Positions 54,893 to 63,172 of a stretch of 64,000 nucleotides of DNA are shown piece by piece (within the stretch, counting starts at the first letter, position 1; each line of letters starts with the position of its first letter). The notes beneath the pieces are model-generated. The model was not told where the DNA came from, made no database searches, and saw nothing but the letters and a program-made list of their open reading frames with translations. Origin of the DNA: Candidatus Aminicenantota bacterium (GTDB lineage Bacteria > Acidobacteriota > Aminicenantia > UBA2199); assembly GCA_026393835.1 (NCBI GenBank), contig JAPKZK010000103.1, forward strand, positions 1 through 64,000. Reading direction: 5' to 3'. The position numbers were made by a program, and so were the translations under genes.

Positions 54893-56313
54893 GCATAAAA
54901 ACATTATTCGATACGGAGTTAAAAGTAATCAACATCGGTTTAAAGTCCTTTAAAGAAACCCTTGACCAATGTAAGGTCGCCTCGGTCCAGGTGGACTGGC
55001 GGCCGCCGGCGACTATGGATGAGCATTGGCAAGAGGTGATGGAACATCATAAAGAAACCATCGATGCGGCCAACCGCGAGGTATGTAACCGGGTTTTAAG
55101 CAGCCGGCCGGTACTGATCGGCCTGGATGTGGCTCTGGTGGCGATCCCGGGCATGAAAAAGAACCTGATTTTACATGCGGGTCCGCCGGTGGCCTGGGAA
55201 AATATGTGCGGACCGATGCGGGGCGGGATTATTGCGGCCTTGAAATATGAAGGGTTGGCCAGAGACGACCGGGAAGCGGAGCATCTGGCGGCTTCGGGTG
55301 AAATCGAATACGCCCCTTGCCATGAACATGCCGCTGTCGGCCCCATGGCGGGTATTGTGTCTGCCTCTATGCCGGTGTTTATCGTAAAAAATGAAAACCG
55401 CGGCAATGTCGCCTACTGCACGATGAATGAAGGTTTAGGGAAAGTCCTTCGTTACGGGGCGTTTAGCGCGGCAGTGATCGAGAAATTGCAATGGATGGAA
55501 AAGGTGCTTTATCCCACTTTAAAAGCAGCGGTGGCGGATTTAGGGAGAATCGATTTAAAGAACATCATTGCCCAGGCGCTGCACATGGGCGATGAGGTAC
55601 ACAACCGCAACCGGGCCGCCACTTCGTTGTTCTACCGTCAAATCACCCCGGCTATTATTCGTACTTCCGAAAATAAAAAGGAGATGATCGAGGTCCTGGA
55701 GTTTATTAACGGCAATGACCACTTTTTTTTAAACCTTTCCATGGCCGCGTCTAAAGTGTCGTTAGATGCCGGCCGGGATGTGCCCGGCAGCAGTGTGGTT
55801 ATTGCGATGGCGCGTAATGGGACGGAATTTGGTGTGCAGCTTTCCGGCGCCGGGGATCGCTGGTTCACCGGGGCCGCGCCCGTACCCGACGCCCTTTATT
55901 TTCCCGGTTTTACCAGGGCGGATGCCAACCCCGATATCGGGGACAGCGCCATTACCGAGACCAATGGGCTGGGCGGTTTTGCCATTGCCGCCAGTCCCGC
56001 TATTGTGCAGTTTGTGGGTGGAACCGCTGCCGATGCAGTGAACTATACATTACAGATGTATGAGATCACAGTGGCTGAAAACAACATGTACCGGATACCT
56101 TACCTTAATTTCAGGGGCACGCCCACGGGTATCGATGTCAGACAGGTGATAGCGAAAAACCTGTGTCCTTTTATCGATACGGGGGTGGCGCACAAGGAAG
56201 CGGGGGTCGGTCAAATCGGGGCGGGCGTTCTCAGCGCACCGCCGGAACCTTTTAAAAATGCTTATATCGGACTGGCAAAAACTTTTGCCCCCGGCGGGTC
56301 AGGACCTTTTTGA
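54889..56313 (+). CDS. DUF1116 (YlbE-like) protein
   Basis: The 474-residue protein starts at ATG 54889, overlapping the fdrA stop. Typical segments are RPVLIGLDVALVAIPGMKKN, LHAGPPVAWENMCGPMRGGI, and YAPCHEHAAVGPMAGIVSA. It pairs with FdrA in putative carbamoyltransferase complexes; the reaction here is inferred only from that partnership. The stop codon lies inside a perfect hairpin (56302-56323), so the last residues (GGSGPF) come from a dispersed repeat. Confidence 0.85.
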   Translation: MSIKTLFDTELKVINIGLKSFKETLDQCKVASVQVDWRPPATMDEHWQEVMEHHKETIDAANREVCNRVLSSRPVLIGLDVALVAIPGMKKNLILHAGPPVAWENMCGPMRGGIIAALKYEGLARDDREAEHLAASGEIEYAPCHEHAAVGPMAGIVSASMPVFIVKNENRGNVAYCTMNEGLGKVLRYGAFSAAVIEKLQWMEKVLYPTLKAAVADLGRIDLKNIIAQALHMGDEVHNRNRAATSLFYRQITPAIIRTSENKKEMIEVLEFINGNDHFFLNLSMAASKVSLDAGRDVPGSSVVIAMARNGTEFGVQLSGAGDRWFTGAAPVPDALYFPGFTRADANPDIGDSAITETNGLGGFAIAASPAIVQFVGGTAADAVNYTLQMYEITVAENNMYRIPYLNFRGTPTGIDVRQVIAKNLCPFIDTGVAHKEAGVGQIGAGVLSAPPEPFKNAYIGLAKTFAPGGSGPF

Positions 56314-56323
56314 AAAAAGGTCC
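56302..56323. repeat. Perfect hairpin covering the DUF1116 stop codon
   Basis: GGACCTTTTT and AAAAAGGTCC flank GA. It resembles the 1286-1315 element and could act as a weak terminator or RNA stabiliser within the operon. Confidence 0.75.
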
Positions 56324-56358
56324 CGACACCCCCAAAAACTTCTAATAAGGAGATAAAT

Positions 56359-57183
56359 ATGGAATTAGAACAATTTTTAAATTTTATGGATGACATGGAG
56401 GTCCTTGATTTAACCCAGGATTTAAGTATTCATACGCCGCCGTGGCCCAGTTACATGCCTATGGGCTTACAGTACTTCAAACGCATTGCCGGCGCCCATA
56501 TGGGACAGGGGGCCAATGGACAGATCATGACCACCAGTAACCATGTGGGCACCCATATGGACGGTGAAATTCATTTCTGGTCCTGCGGCCGCGCCATTGG
56601 CAAAGTGCCCATGAAAGAATGGATCGGGCAGGCCGCCGTGGTAGACCTTTCCGATGAATTGAAGGACTATGAACTCTATACCCCGGACATGATCACAAGT
56701 AAAGTCGAGGTAAAAAAAGGCGATATCTTGATTATCAATACCGGTTACAACAGGTACGCCTGGAATCAACCCCAGGCCGATGAACTCCGCTACTTTGTCA
56801 AACACCCCGGACCGGGCAAAGATTTTCACACCTGGGCCATTGACATGAAATTAAAGTGGATCGGCGTGGACTGCGGCAGCGCCGACCATCCCATGAATAC
56901 CATTATCCGGCAATGGCACCCCGCCCGTTTTGCCGAAGCGGAAGCGCTGCTAATAAAGAAATACGGGGCCAAATCGTGGGACGATTATTTTCCGCCCGAA
57001 GAGTATTACCAGGTCATGCATATCAAACTCTTCCCGCACACCATTGTCCATGCGGAAAACCTGGGCGGCGAGATCAATAAATTAAAGAATACCCGAGCCT
57101 GGATCGGTTGTTTCCCCTTAAAAGGCATCGAATTGGAATCGGCCATGTGCCGTATCGTGGCTTTTATGCCGCCTAAAAAATAA
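56359..57183 (+). CDS. Cyclase family (KynB-like) metal-dependent hydrolase
   Basis: The 274-residue protein carries the family metal motif as SNHVGTHMDGEIHF (HxGTHxDxxxH) and the second region GVDCGSADHPMNT. Relatives include kynurenine formamidase and isatin or hydantoin-type ring hydrolases, which open cyclic amides or cleave formamides with a divalent metal. Between FdrA/DUF1116 and a molybdenum hydroxylase, a ring-opening role is plausible. AAGGAG precedes the start. Confidence 0.85.
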   Translation: MELEQFLNFMDDMEVLDLTQDLSIHTPPWPSYMPMGLQYFKRIAGAHMGQGANGQIMTTSNHVGTHMDGEIHFWSCGRAIGKVPMKEWIGQAAVVDLSDELKDYELYTPDMITSKVEVKKGDILIINTGYNRYAWNQPQADELRYFVKHPGPGKDFHTWAIDMKLKWIGVDCGSADHPMNTIIRQWHPARFAEAEALLIKKYGAKSWDDYFPPEEYYQVMHIKLFPHTIVHAENLGGEINKLKNTRAWIGCFPLKGIELESAMCRIVAFMPPKK

Positions 57184-57222
57184 AATAATAGGTCTTTTAA
57201 TCTTTTTTTGCGAGGTAAGAAT

Positions 57223-58110
57223 ATGGGTTTTGTTAAAGAGTTTGAATACTTTAAACCAACCGGTCTGAAAGAGGCGGTGTCGCTCTTATCTGCCCATAAG
57301 AAGACCGCCATCCTGGCCGGGGGCACCGATTTGGTAGTCGAAATCAAAGGGGGACCGGCGGCGCCGGACGTCGTGGTGGATATCAAAGGATTAAGTGAAC
57401 TGGCCGGGATCAGCTTTGACGGGAACGTTTTACGAATCGGCGGCCTCGTCACCTTCACCCAATTACTGCAATCGGAGGTCGTTCGCCAATTTTTCCCGGT
57501 GCTGCAAGAAATGGCCGCGACAGTCGCTTCCGGCGCCGTGCGCAACCGCGCCACCATGGCCGGGAACATCTGTTCCGCCGTTCCCTGTATGAACAGCGGC
57601 CCTGTTATTTGTTTGTACGACGCCCAGATAACCCTTTTCGGACCCCGGGGCGAACGGACAGTCCCAGCCCGGGACTGGTTCACCGGTGTGCGGCGCACCG
57701 CCATCCAGCCGTCCGAGATCCTGACCGCCATCACCTTCCCTGTTCCTGCCCCCCGGCAAGGCGCCTGTTTTGTGAAACTGGGCCGTTATGCCGGTGAAGA
57801 CCTCGCCCAGGTGCTGGTGGCCGTGCTGGTCTTGCCCGGCCATCATTACCGCGTCAGCTTCGGCGCGGTCGCACCCGTGCCTTTACGGGCCGCCCGGATA
57901 GAGACGCTGCTGCAAGGCAATATCCCGGATGAGGCATTAATCGGTGCCGCCCAGGACCTGATCGACATCGAGATCGCGCCTATCACCGATATCCGCGCCG
58001 GTAAAGAGTACCGGCTGCACATGGCCAAAGTCATGTTTAAACGGGCCCTCACAGCGGCATTACAACGGTTCCAGGGCGCGGGACCGGCCTATGGAACCCC
58101 ATTGATTTAA
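57223..58110 (+). CDS. Molybdenum hydroxylase FAD-binding subunit (CoxM/XdhB-like)
   Basis: The 295-residue flavoprotein passes electrons from the 2Fe-2S subunit to an acceptor. The FAD contacts are visible in TAILAGGTDLVVEIKGG and the second loop RNRATMAGNICSAVPCMNSG. The start at 57223 has GAGG 9 bases upstream. It is the first of three consecutive genes encoding a xanthine-dehydrogenase-family enzyme. Confidence 0.9.
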   Translation: MGFVKEFEYFKPTGLKEAVSLLSAHKKTAILAGGTDLVVEIKGGPAAPDVVVDIKGLSELAGISFDGNVLRIGGLVTFTQLLQSEVVRQFFPVLQEMAATVASGAVRNRATMAGNICSAVPCMNSGPVICLYDAQITLFGPRGERTVPARDWFTGVRRTAIQPSEILTAITFPVPAPRQGACFVKLGRYAGEDLAQVLVAVLVLPGHHYRVSFGAVAPVPLRAARIETLLQGNIPDEALIGAAQDLIDIEIAPITDIRAGKEYRLHMAKVMFKRALTAALQRFQGAGPAYGTPLI

Positions 58111-58141
58111 GGGATTGTAATGAATTGAATTGGAGCAAACC

Positions 58142-58642
58142 ATGTTGTATGAAATCACATTTATATTAAACGGTGAAGAACGGCGCCTCGGGGTTCAACC
58201 CAATGAGACGCTGCTGGATGTTTTACGCCGTAAACTGGGCATTACCAGCCCCAAAGTCGGCTGTGAACGGGGCGACTGCGGCGCATGCACGGTGAAACTA
58301 AACGGCCTGTTGGTGAAAAGCTGCCTCATCCTGGCCGTCGAAGTTAATGGCCAGGAAGTAACCACCATCGAAGGACTCATGGCCAAAGGACTCACCCCAC
58401 TGCAAGAGATGTTTATGGCAAAAAACTCTTTCCAATGCGGGTACTGCGCCCCCGGCATGATTTTGGCGGCCGACGACCTGCTGGCAAGGAACCCGGACCC
58501 CAGCGACCACCAGATCAAAGAGGCGCTGGCGGGGAACTTGTGCCGCTGCACCGGCTACGAACCCATTATCGGGGCCATCAAAGCGGTGGCCGCCAATAAC
58601 AAAGCATCCGCGGGACAGACCCGGGGAGGTAACGATGAGTAA
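58142..58642 (+). CDS. Molybdenum hydroxylase 2Fe-2S subunit (CoxS/XdhC-like)
   Basis: The 166-residue protein binds two [2Fe-2S] clusters: the plant-type cluster in GCERGDCGACTVKLNG with a later Cys in VKSCLI, and the second cluster in FQCGYCAPGMIL and NLCRCTGYEPI. Length and order match CoxS. GGAG lies 7 bases before ATG 58142. The stop overlaps the start of the large subunit by 8 bases. Confidence 0.93.
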   Translation: MLYEITFILNGEERRLGVQPNETLLDVLRRKLGITSPKVGCERGDCGACTVKLNGLLVKSCLILAVEVNGQEVTTIEGLMAKGLTPLQEMFMAKNSFQCGYCAPGMILAADDLLARNPDPSDHQIKEALAGNLCRCTGYEPIIGAIKAVAANNKASAGQTRGGNDE

Positions 58643-60995
58643 ACAGGAATATAAATATATCGGGCAATCGACCCCCCGTATTGACGGCAAAGAAAAAATT
58701 ACCGGCGCCACCTGTTTTGTGGACGATATCCAGTTCGGCCCCAACCTGCTCTACGCCGCTGTAGTAGAAAGCCCCCATGCCCACGCCTTGATCGAAAAAA
58801 TCGATACCGGCCGGGCGGCCAAGGTGCCCGGGGTGGTCAAAGTCGTGACCGGCAAAGAGTTTCCCTTCCGTTTCGGTTTGTACATGCATGACCGCTATGT
58901 CTTTGCCCAGGACCGCGTGCGTTTTGTCGGCGAGCAAGTGGCCGCGGTCATCGCCCGCGACCCCAGCGCCGCTAAAAAAGCCGCCGCCTTAGTGGAGGTT
59001 CAATATAAAGAACTGGTCCCCTTGCTCAATGTATTCGATGCCATCGGCGAACACCCCAAAAGCATTATCCACCCCGAATTAAAAAACTATGCCCACGTGC
59101 CCTGGTTTTTCCCTGAAGCCGACAGCAACATCGCCCATTTCCGTAAAGTCCGGCGCGGTGATATCGAGAAAGGTTTTGCCGAAGCCGACCTGGTGTATGA
59201 AGACCAATACGTCGTCCCCCGTTACGCGCACTGCGCCATCGAAGTCCATGCCGCCGTGGGTCTCCTGGACAATTCCGGACGTTTAACCCTATGGACCGCC
59301 TCCCAGTCGCCCCATACCCAGCGGCACCTCTTTACCCAGGCCCTCGCCCCCCTCGGTTTCACCCATCAAGATGTCCGTGTTATCAGCCCGGCCGTGGGCG
59401 GTGGTTTTGGGGGCAAAGCCGGCGTCTCCATGGAAATACTTGCCGCCGCATTAGCCACCGTCGTTAAAGGCAGCCACGTCAAAGTCTTGTGGTCCAGGGA
59501 ACAGGAGTTCTACAACACCTATCAACGGCAGGGCGTGCATGCCCGTTTGAAAGTGGGCGTTAAACATGACGGTACGATCACTGCCCTCGAACAGACCCTC
59601 TACTGGGATGCCGGGGCCTATGTCGAATATGGCGCCAATGTCGTGAATGCCGCCGGACTCTCCGCTACCGGGCCCTACCGCATTCCCAATATTAAAATGG
59701 ATTCCATATGCGTCTATACCAACCTACCCCCCGGTGGGCCCTACCGCGGTTTTGGGTATTCCGAGTTTATCTTCGGCCTCGAATCCCATTTTAATGAAAT
59801 AGCCAAAAAATTAAACATGGATGCCGTCGCTTTCAGGAGAAAGAACGCCATTCGTGAAGGCGATACCCTGGCCTACGGCGGCAAGATGAACCCCAACGGT
59901 TTGTTGGAAGCCATTGATAAAGTCGCACAGGCCATTGAATGGGACAAAGAGTTTCCTTCCACCGACCCCAATATCGCTGTCGGCAAAGGTTTTTCTTTAT
60001 TCTGGAAAGCGCCGGCCATGCCCCCCAATGCCTCCTCCTCTGCCTTTTTGAAGTTCAATGAAGACGCCGGCCTCAACATCCTCGTATCCGCCCAGGAGAT
60101 CGGCCAGGGGTTCCTCACCGCCATGGCCCAGGTTGCCGCCGAAGTCCTGGGCGTACCCCCCGACCGCATCCGCGTGGAATCGCCGGATACCGACCGCACC
60201 CCCTATGAATGGCAAACCGTGGCTTCCCATATTACCTGGGGCTGCGGCAACGCCGTGAAACGGGCCGCCGAAGACGCCCGCGAACAAATCTTCGACCTGG
60301 TAGAAAAAACCCTGGGCAAAAAACGCGCGGCCCTCTACCTGGAAGACTCGGCAGTCAAATCCCTGGAGGAACCCGAATTCAATTTACCTTTAAAAAGTTT
60401 TGTAATAGACGGGATCATAATGGCGGACGGCACCTGGCGCGGTGGGCCCGTGACGGGACGCGGCATGTTTATGCCTGAATTCTCATCGGCCGTCAGTGAC
60501 CCCGAGACCGGACAGGGCGGTAAACCCATGGTTCATTATACCGTGGGGGCCAGTGCCATTCGTATTGAAATCGATAAAGAGACCGGTAAAATACGTATCC
60601 CCAAAGTGGTCCTGGCAGTCGATGCCGGTCAAGCCATTAATCCCGGTTTAATACGCGGCCAGATCGTCGGTGGACTGCTGCAAGGTTTGGCCACGGTGTT
60701 ATACGAAGATATGCGTTTCAATGATAAAGGCAAGTTGTTGAACCCCAATTTCACCGATTATAAAATACCTACCGCCCTGGATATCCCCGCTGAAATCGTG
60801 CCCATTATCATCGAAGTCCCCCAGCCGGACGGACCTTTCGGGGCGCGCGGCATCGGCGAGCACACCATGATACCCGCCGCACCCATAGTCGCCAATGCCG
60901 TAGAAGATGCGCTGGGCATTCGCATCAAATCCATGCCTATTACCGCCGAGAAGATTGCCATGGCCATTAAGAAAATGGAGGAAAATAAGAAATAA
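58635..60995 (+). CDS. Molybdenum hydroxylase large (molybdopterin-binding) subunit, xanthine/aldehyde dehydrogenase family
   Basis: The 786-residue catalytic subunit has PRIDGKEKITGAT at its start, the MPT-contact loop VGGGFGGKAG, the YRGFGYSEFIFGLE region, EIGQGFLTAMAQVAAEVLG, and GARGIGEHTMIPAAP with the catalytic Glu. Such enzymes hydroxylate N-heterocycles or aldehydes with water as oxygen source. The active-site sequence does not let me name the substrate. No maturation or selenium gene is nearby. GGAGG lies 5 bases before the start. Confidence 0.93.
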   Translation: MSKQEYKYIGQSTPRIDGKEKITGATCFVDDIQFGPNLLYAAVVESPHAHALIEKIDTGRAAKVPGVVKVVTGKEFPFRFGLYMHDRYVFAQDRVRFVGEQVAAVIARDPSAAKKAAALVEVQYKELVPLLNVFDAIGEHPKSIIHPELKNYAHVPWFFPEADSNIAHFRKVRRGDIEKGFAEADLVYEDQYVVPRYAHCAIEVHAAVGLLDNSGRLTLWTASQSPHTQRHLFTQALAPLGFTHQDVRVISPAVGGGFGGKAGVSMEILAAALATVVKGSHVKVLWSREQEFYNTYQRQGVHARLKVGVKHDGTITALEQTLYWDAGAYVEYGANVVNAAGLSATGPYRIPNIKMDSICVYTNLPPGGPYRGFGYSEFIFGLESHFNEIAKKLNMDAVAFRRKNAIREGDTLAYGGKMNPNGLLEAIDKVAQAIEWDKEFPSTDPNIAVGKGFSLFWKAPAMPPNASSSAFLKFNEDAGLNILVSAQEIGQGFLTAMAQVAAEVLGVPPDRIRVESPDTDRTPYEWQTVASHITWGCGNAVKRAAEDAREQIFDLVEKTLGKKRAALYLEDSAVKSLEEPEFNLPLKSFVIDGIIMADGTWRGGPVTGRGMFMPEFSSAVSDPETGQGGKPMVHYTVGASAIRIEIDKETGKIRIPKVVLAVDAGQAINPGLIRGQIVGGLLQGLATVLYEDMRFNDKGKLLNPNFTDYKIPTALDIPAEIVPIIIEVPQPDGPFGARGIGEHTMIPAAPIVANAVEDALGIRIKSMPITAEKIAMAIKKMEENKK

Positions 60996-61149
60996 TAAAT
61001 AATAAATTCGAAATTCGAATATCGAAATTCGAAACAAATCCCAATGACCAAAACTGTAATTGATGAATGATGAATGATGAAAAAAAGACAAAAAACATTC
61101 GTGAAAATTCGTGTAATTCGTGGGCCAGAGTTATAAAGGAGTCTGAATC
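60996..61149. repeat. Dispersed repeats between the hydroxylase and CoA-transferase genes
   Basis: AATTCGAAATTCGAA words, TGATGAATGATGAATGATG (the reverse complement of the CATCATT elements inside the NRPS genes) and ATTCGTGAAAATTCGTG words fill the spacer. The following ribosome binding site is AAAGGAG. Confidence 0.75.
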
Positions 61150-62145
61150 ATGAGCTTACCAATTATCGATGAAGGGATCGGCGTGCTGTTCGCAAACCCG
61201 GATCCCGATTTAGCGCGCGCTTTTTCCAGGACGAAAAATTGCGGCCAACGAAACAAGGTAATGAGTCTGAAACAAGCCGTTGCCGAATTTGTGCATGACG
61301 GCGATTATTTAGCCACCGGCGGTTTTGGTTCCAACCGGACCCCTTTAGCCGCTTGCCATGAAATCGTGCGTCAAAAGAAAAAAAATATGGCCTTTGCCGG
61401 GCACACCACCACCCATGATTTCCAGGTATTGTGCGCCGGGAAAACCTTTAACCGGGTGGATTGCGCCTATATCGTCGGCCTGGAAGCGCGGGGCCTGTCC
61501 CCCAATGCCCGCCGGTACATGGAGAGCGGCGCCGTGGAAGTCACCGAATGGACCAACTACGCCCTTGCCGCCCGCCTCAAAGCCGGGGCCATGGGCGCCT
61601 CTTTTATACCCGTACGCAGCATGATGGGTACGGATACCTTCAAGTACAGCGCCGCCAAATTGATCGAATGCCCTTTCACCGGCAAAAAAGTTGTCGTTTT
61701 GCCCGCCCTCTACCCCGATGTCTGCGTCATTCATGTCCATGAAGCGGATATGTACGGCAATTGCCGTTTCAGGGGTATATCCGTGGCGGATATCGAACTG
61801 GCCGGCGCTTCCAAACGGGTCATCATTACCTGTGAGCGGCTCATTGCCAACGAAGAAATCCGCCATGACCCCAGCGCCACCCAGATCCCCTTTTATTTAG
61901 TCGATGCCGTGTGCGAGGTCCCTTACGGCGGTTATCCCGGCAACATGCCCTATGAATATTTCTCCGATGAAGAGCACTTAAACCAATGGTTGACCGCGGA
62001 AAAAGACCCCGAATTATTCGCCGCCTTCCTGGAAAAGAATATTTATAGCTGTGAAGACCATTTCCAATACATCGAGAAAAACGGCGGTTTGCACAAACTC
62101 CAGGCCTTACGGGCCAAGGAGTTCCTGTTGAAAACCGGCAGTTGA
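61150..62145 (+). CDS. CoA-transferase subunit A (glutaconate/IpdA-like)
   Basis: The 331-residue class I CoA-transferase alpha subunit has LKQAVAEFVHDGDYLATGGF near the start, FAGHTTTHDFQVLCAG, VRSMMGTDTFKYSAAK, and VVVLPALYPDVCVIHVHEAD. The product would move CoA between acids, in this locus perhaps activating the ring-cleavage acid. Subunit B follows after 19 bases. Ring-degrading IpdA and glutaconate GctA are the nearest families I recognise. Confidence 0.9.
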   Translation: MSLPIIDEGIGVLFANPDPDLARAFSRTKNCGQRNKVMSLKQAVAEFVHDGDYLATGGFGSNRTPLAACHEIVRQKKKNMAFAGHTTTHDFQVLCAGKTFNRVDCAYIVGLEARGLSPNARRYMESGAVEVTEWTNYALAARLKAGAMGASFIPVRSMMGTDTFKYSAAKLIECPFTGKKVVVLPALYPDVCVIHVHEADMYGNCRFRGISVADIELAGASKRVIITCERLIANEEIRHDPSATQIPFYLVDAVCEVPYGGYPGNMPYEYFSDEEHLNQWLTAEKDPELFAAFLEKNIYSCEDHFQYIEKNGGLHKLQALRAKEFLLKTGS

Positions 62146-62164
62146 GGAGCTGAGGAGGAGAACC

Positions 62165-62947
62165 ATGACGGCAGCCAACCAGGATTACAATGAAATGGAA
62201 ATGATGATTACCGCGGCAGCGCGGGAATTGGAAGATAACACCATCGTCGGTGTCGGCACCGGCGCCCCGTGCGCCGCCGCCATGTTGGCGCAAAAAACCA
62301 TCGCGCCGCACCTGGTCATCATGTTTGAAGCCGGCGGCATCGACCCCATTCTCCCGGAAATGCCCATTACCGTCGGCGATTCCCGGACCTATTTTAAAGC
62401 AACTAAAGCAGGCAGCATGGCGGATATAATGGAAGCCGGGGCGCGGGGTATGATCGACTACACCTTCCTCGGCGGCGCCCAGATCGATATGTATGGCAAC
62501 CTTAATTCAACCATGCTGGGCAACGACCATCAACACCCCAAGGTCCGCTTTCCCGGGAGCGGCGGCGCCAATGACTTTGCTTCTTTTTGTTGGCGGATGA
62601 TGGTGATTACACCCCAGGATAAGCGACGTTTCGTCGAGAAATTGGACTTTTTGACCACCCCCGGCTGGGTGGAGGGCGGCGATTCACGGGAGAAATCAGG
62701 TTTAGCGCCCGGCGCCGGACCCTATCGAATCATTACTAATATGGCCGTGATGGATTTTGAACCCACATCCAAACGCATGCGCGTTATCTCCGTGAATCCA
62801 GGGTATACCTTCCGGGATGTGCAGGATAACTGTGGTTTTGAATTGCTTAAAGCCGCTGAAATTTTGGAAACCAAAGCCCCTTCGGAAATAGAACTCCAGG
62901 TGTTACGGGAAGTGGTCGATCCTTATGGGTTTATCATTGGTCGGTAA
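62165..62947 (+). CDS. CoA-transferase subunit B (glutaconate/IpdB-like)
   Basis: The 260-residue beta subunit has Glu 55 in LVIMFEAGGI, at the position of the covalent-intermediate Glu of GctB. Other landmarks are TFLGGAQIDMYGNLNST and FPGSGGANDFASFCWRMM. GAGGAGGAG precedes the ATG. With subunit A it closes the + strand catabolic series; a large repeat element follows. Confidence 0.9.
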   Translation: MTAANQDYNEMEMMITAAARELEDNTIVGVGTGAPCAAAMLAQKTIAPHLVIMFEAGGIDPILPEMPITVGDSRTYFKATKAGSMADIMEAGARGMIDYTFLGGAQIDMYGNLNSTMLGNDHQHPKVRFPGSGGANDFASFCWRMMVITPQDKRRFVEKLDFLTTPGWVEGGDSREKSGLAPGAGPYRIITNMAVMDFEPTSKRMRVISVNPGYTFRDVQDNCGFELLKAAEILETKAPSEIELQVLREVVDPYGFIIGR

Positions 62948-62949
62948 AA

Positions 62950-63172
62950 GATAATTAATTATAAATGATAAATGATAAATTATAAATTATAAATGAGAAG
63001 CTGTGTCCTACGGACGATATCTATTCACGCCTGCGGCGAAAAAAAATAGGTTTTAATCTTTTCGCCGCAGGCGTTTAAATTGTTTTTGCCCGTAGGGCAC
63101 CATCATTTATAATTTATCATTTATAATTAATAATTTATAATTTTTAATTTTTAATTTATATTTTAATCGCCA
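62950..63172. repeat. Composite inverted repeat element between convergent genes
   Basis: ATTATAAATGATAAATGATA words on the left are mirrored by ATTTATAATTTATCATTTAT words on the right. Inside are GTCCTACGGAC, CGCCTGCGGCGAAAA mirrored by TTTTCGCCGCAGGCG, and GCCCGTAGGGC. The same parts occur at 34381-34480. The layout resembles a nonautonomous mobile palindromic element and may also end transcription from both sides. Confidence 0.75.
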
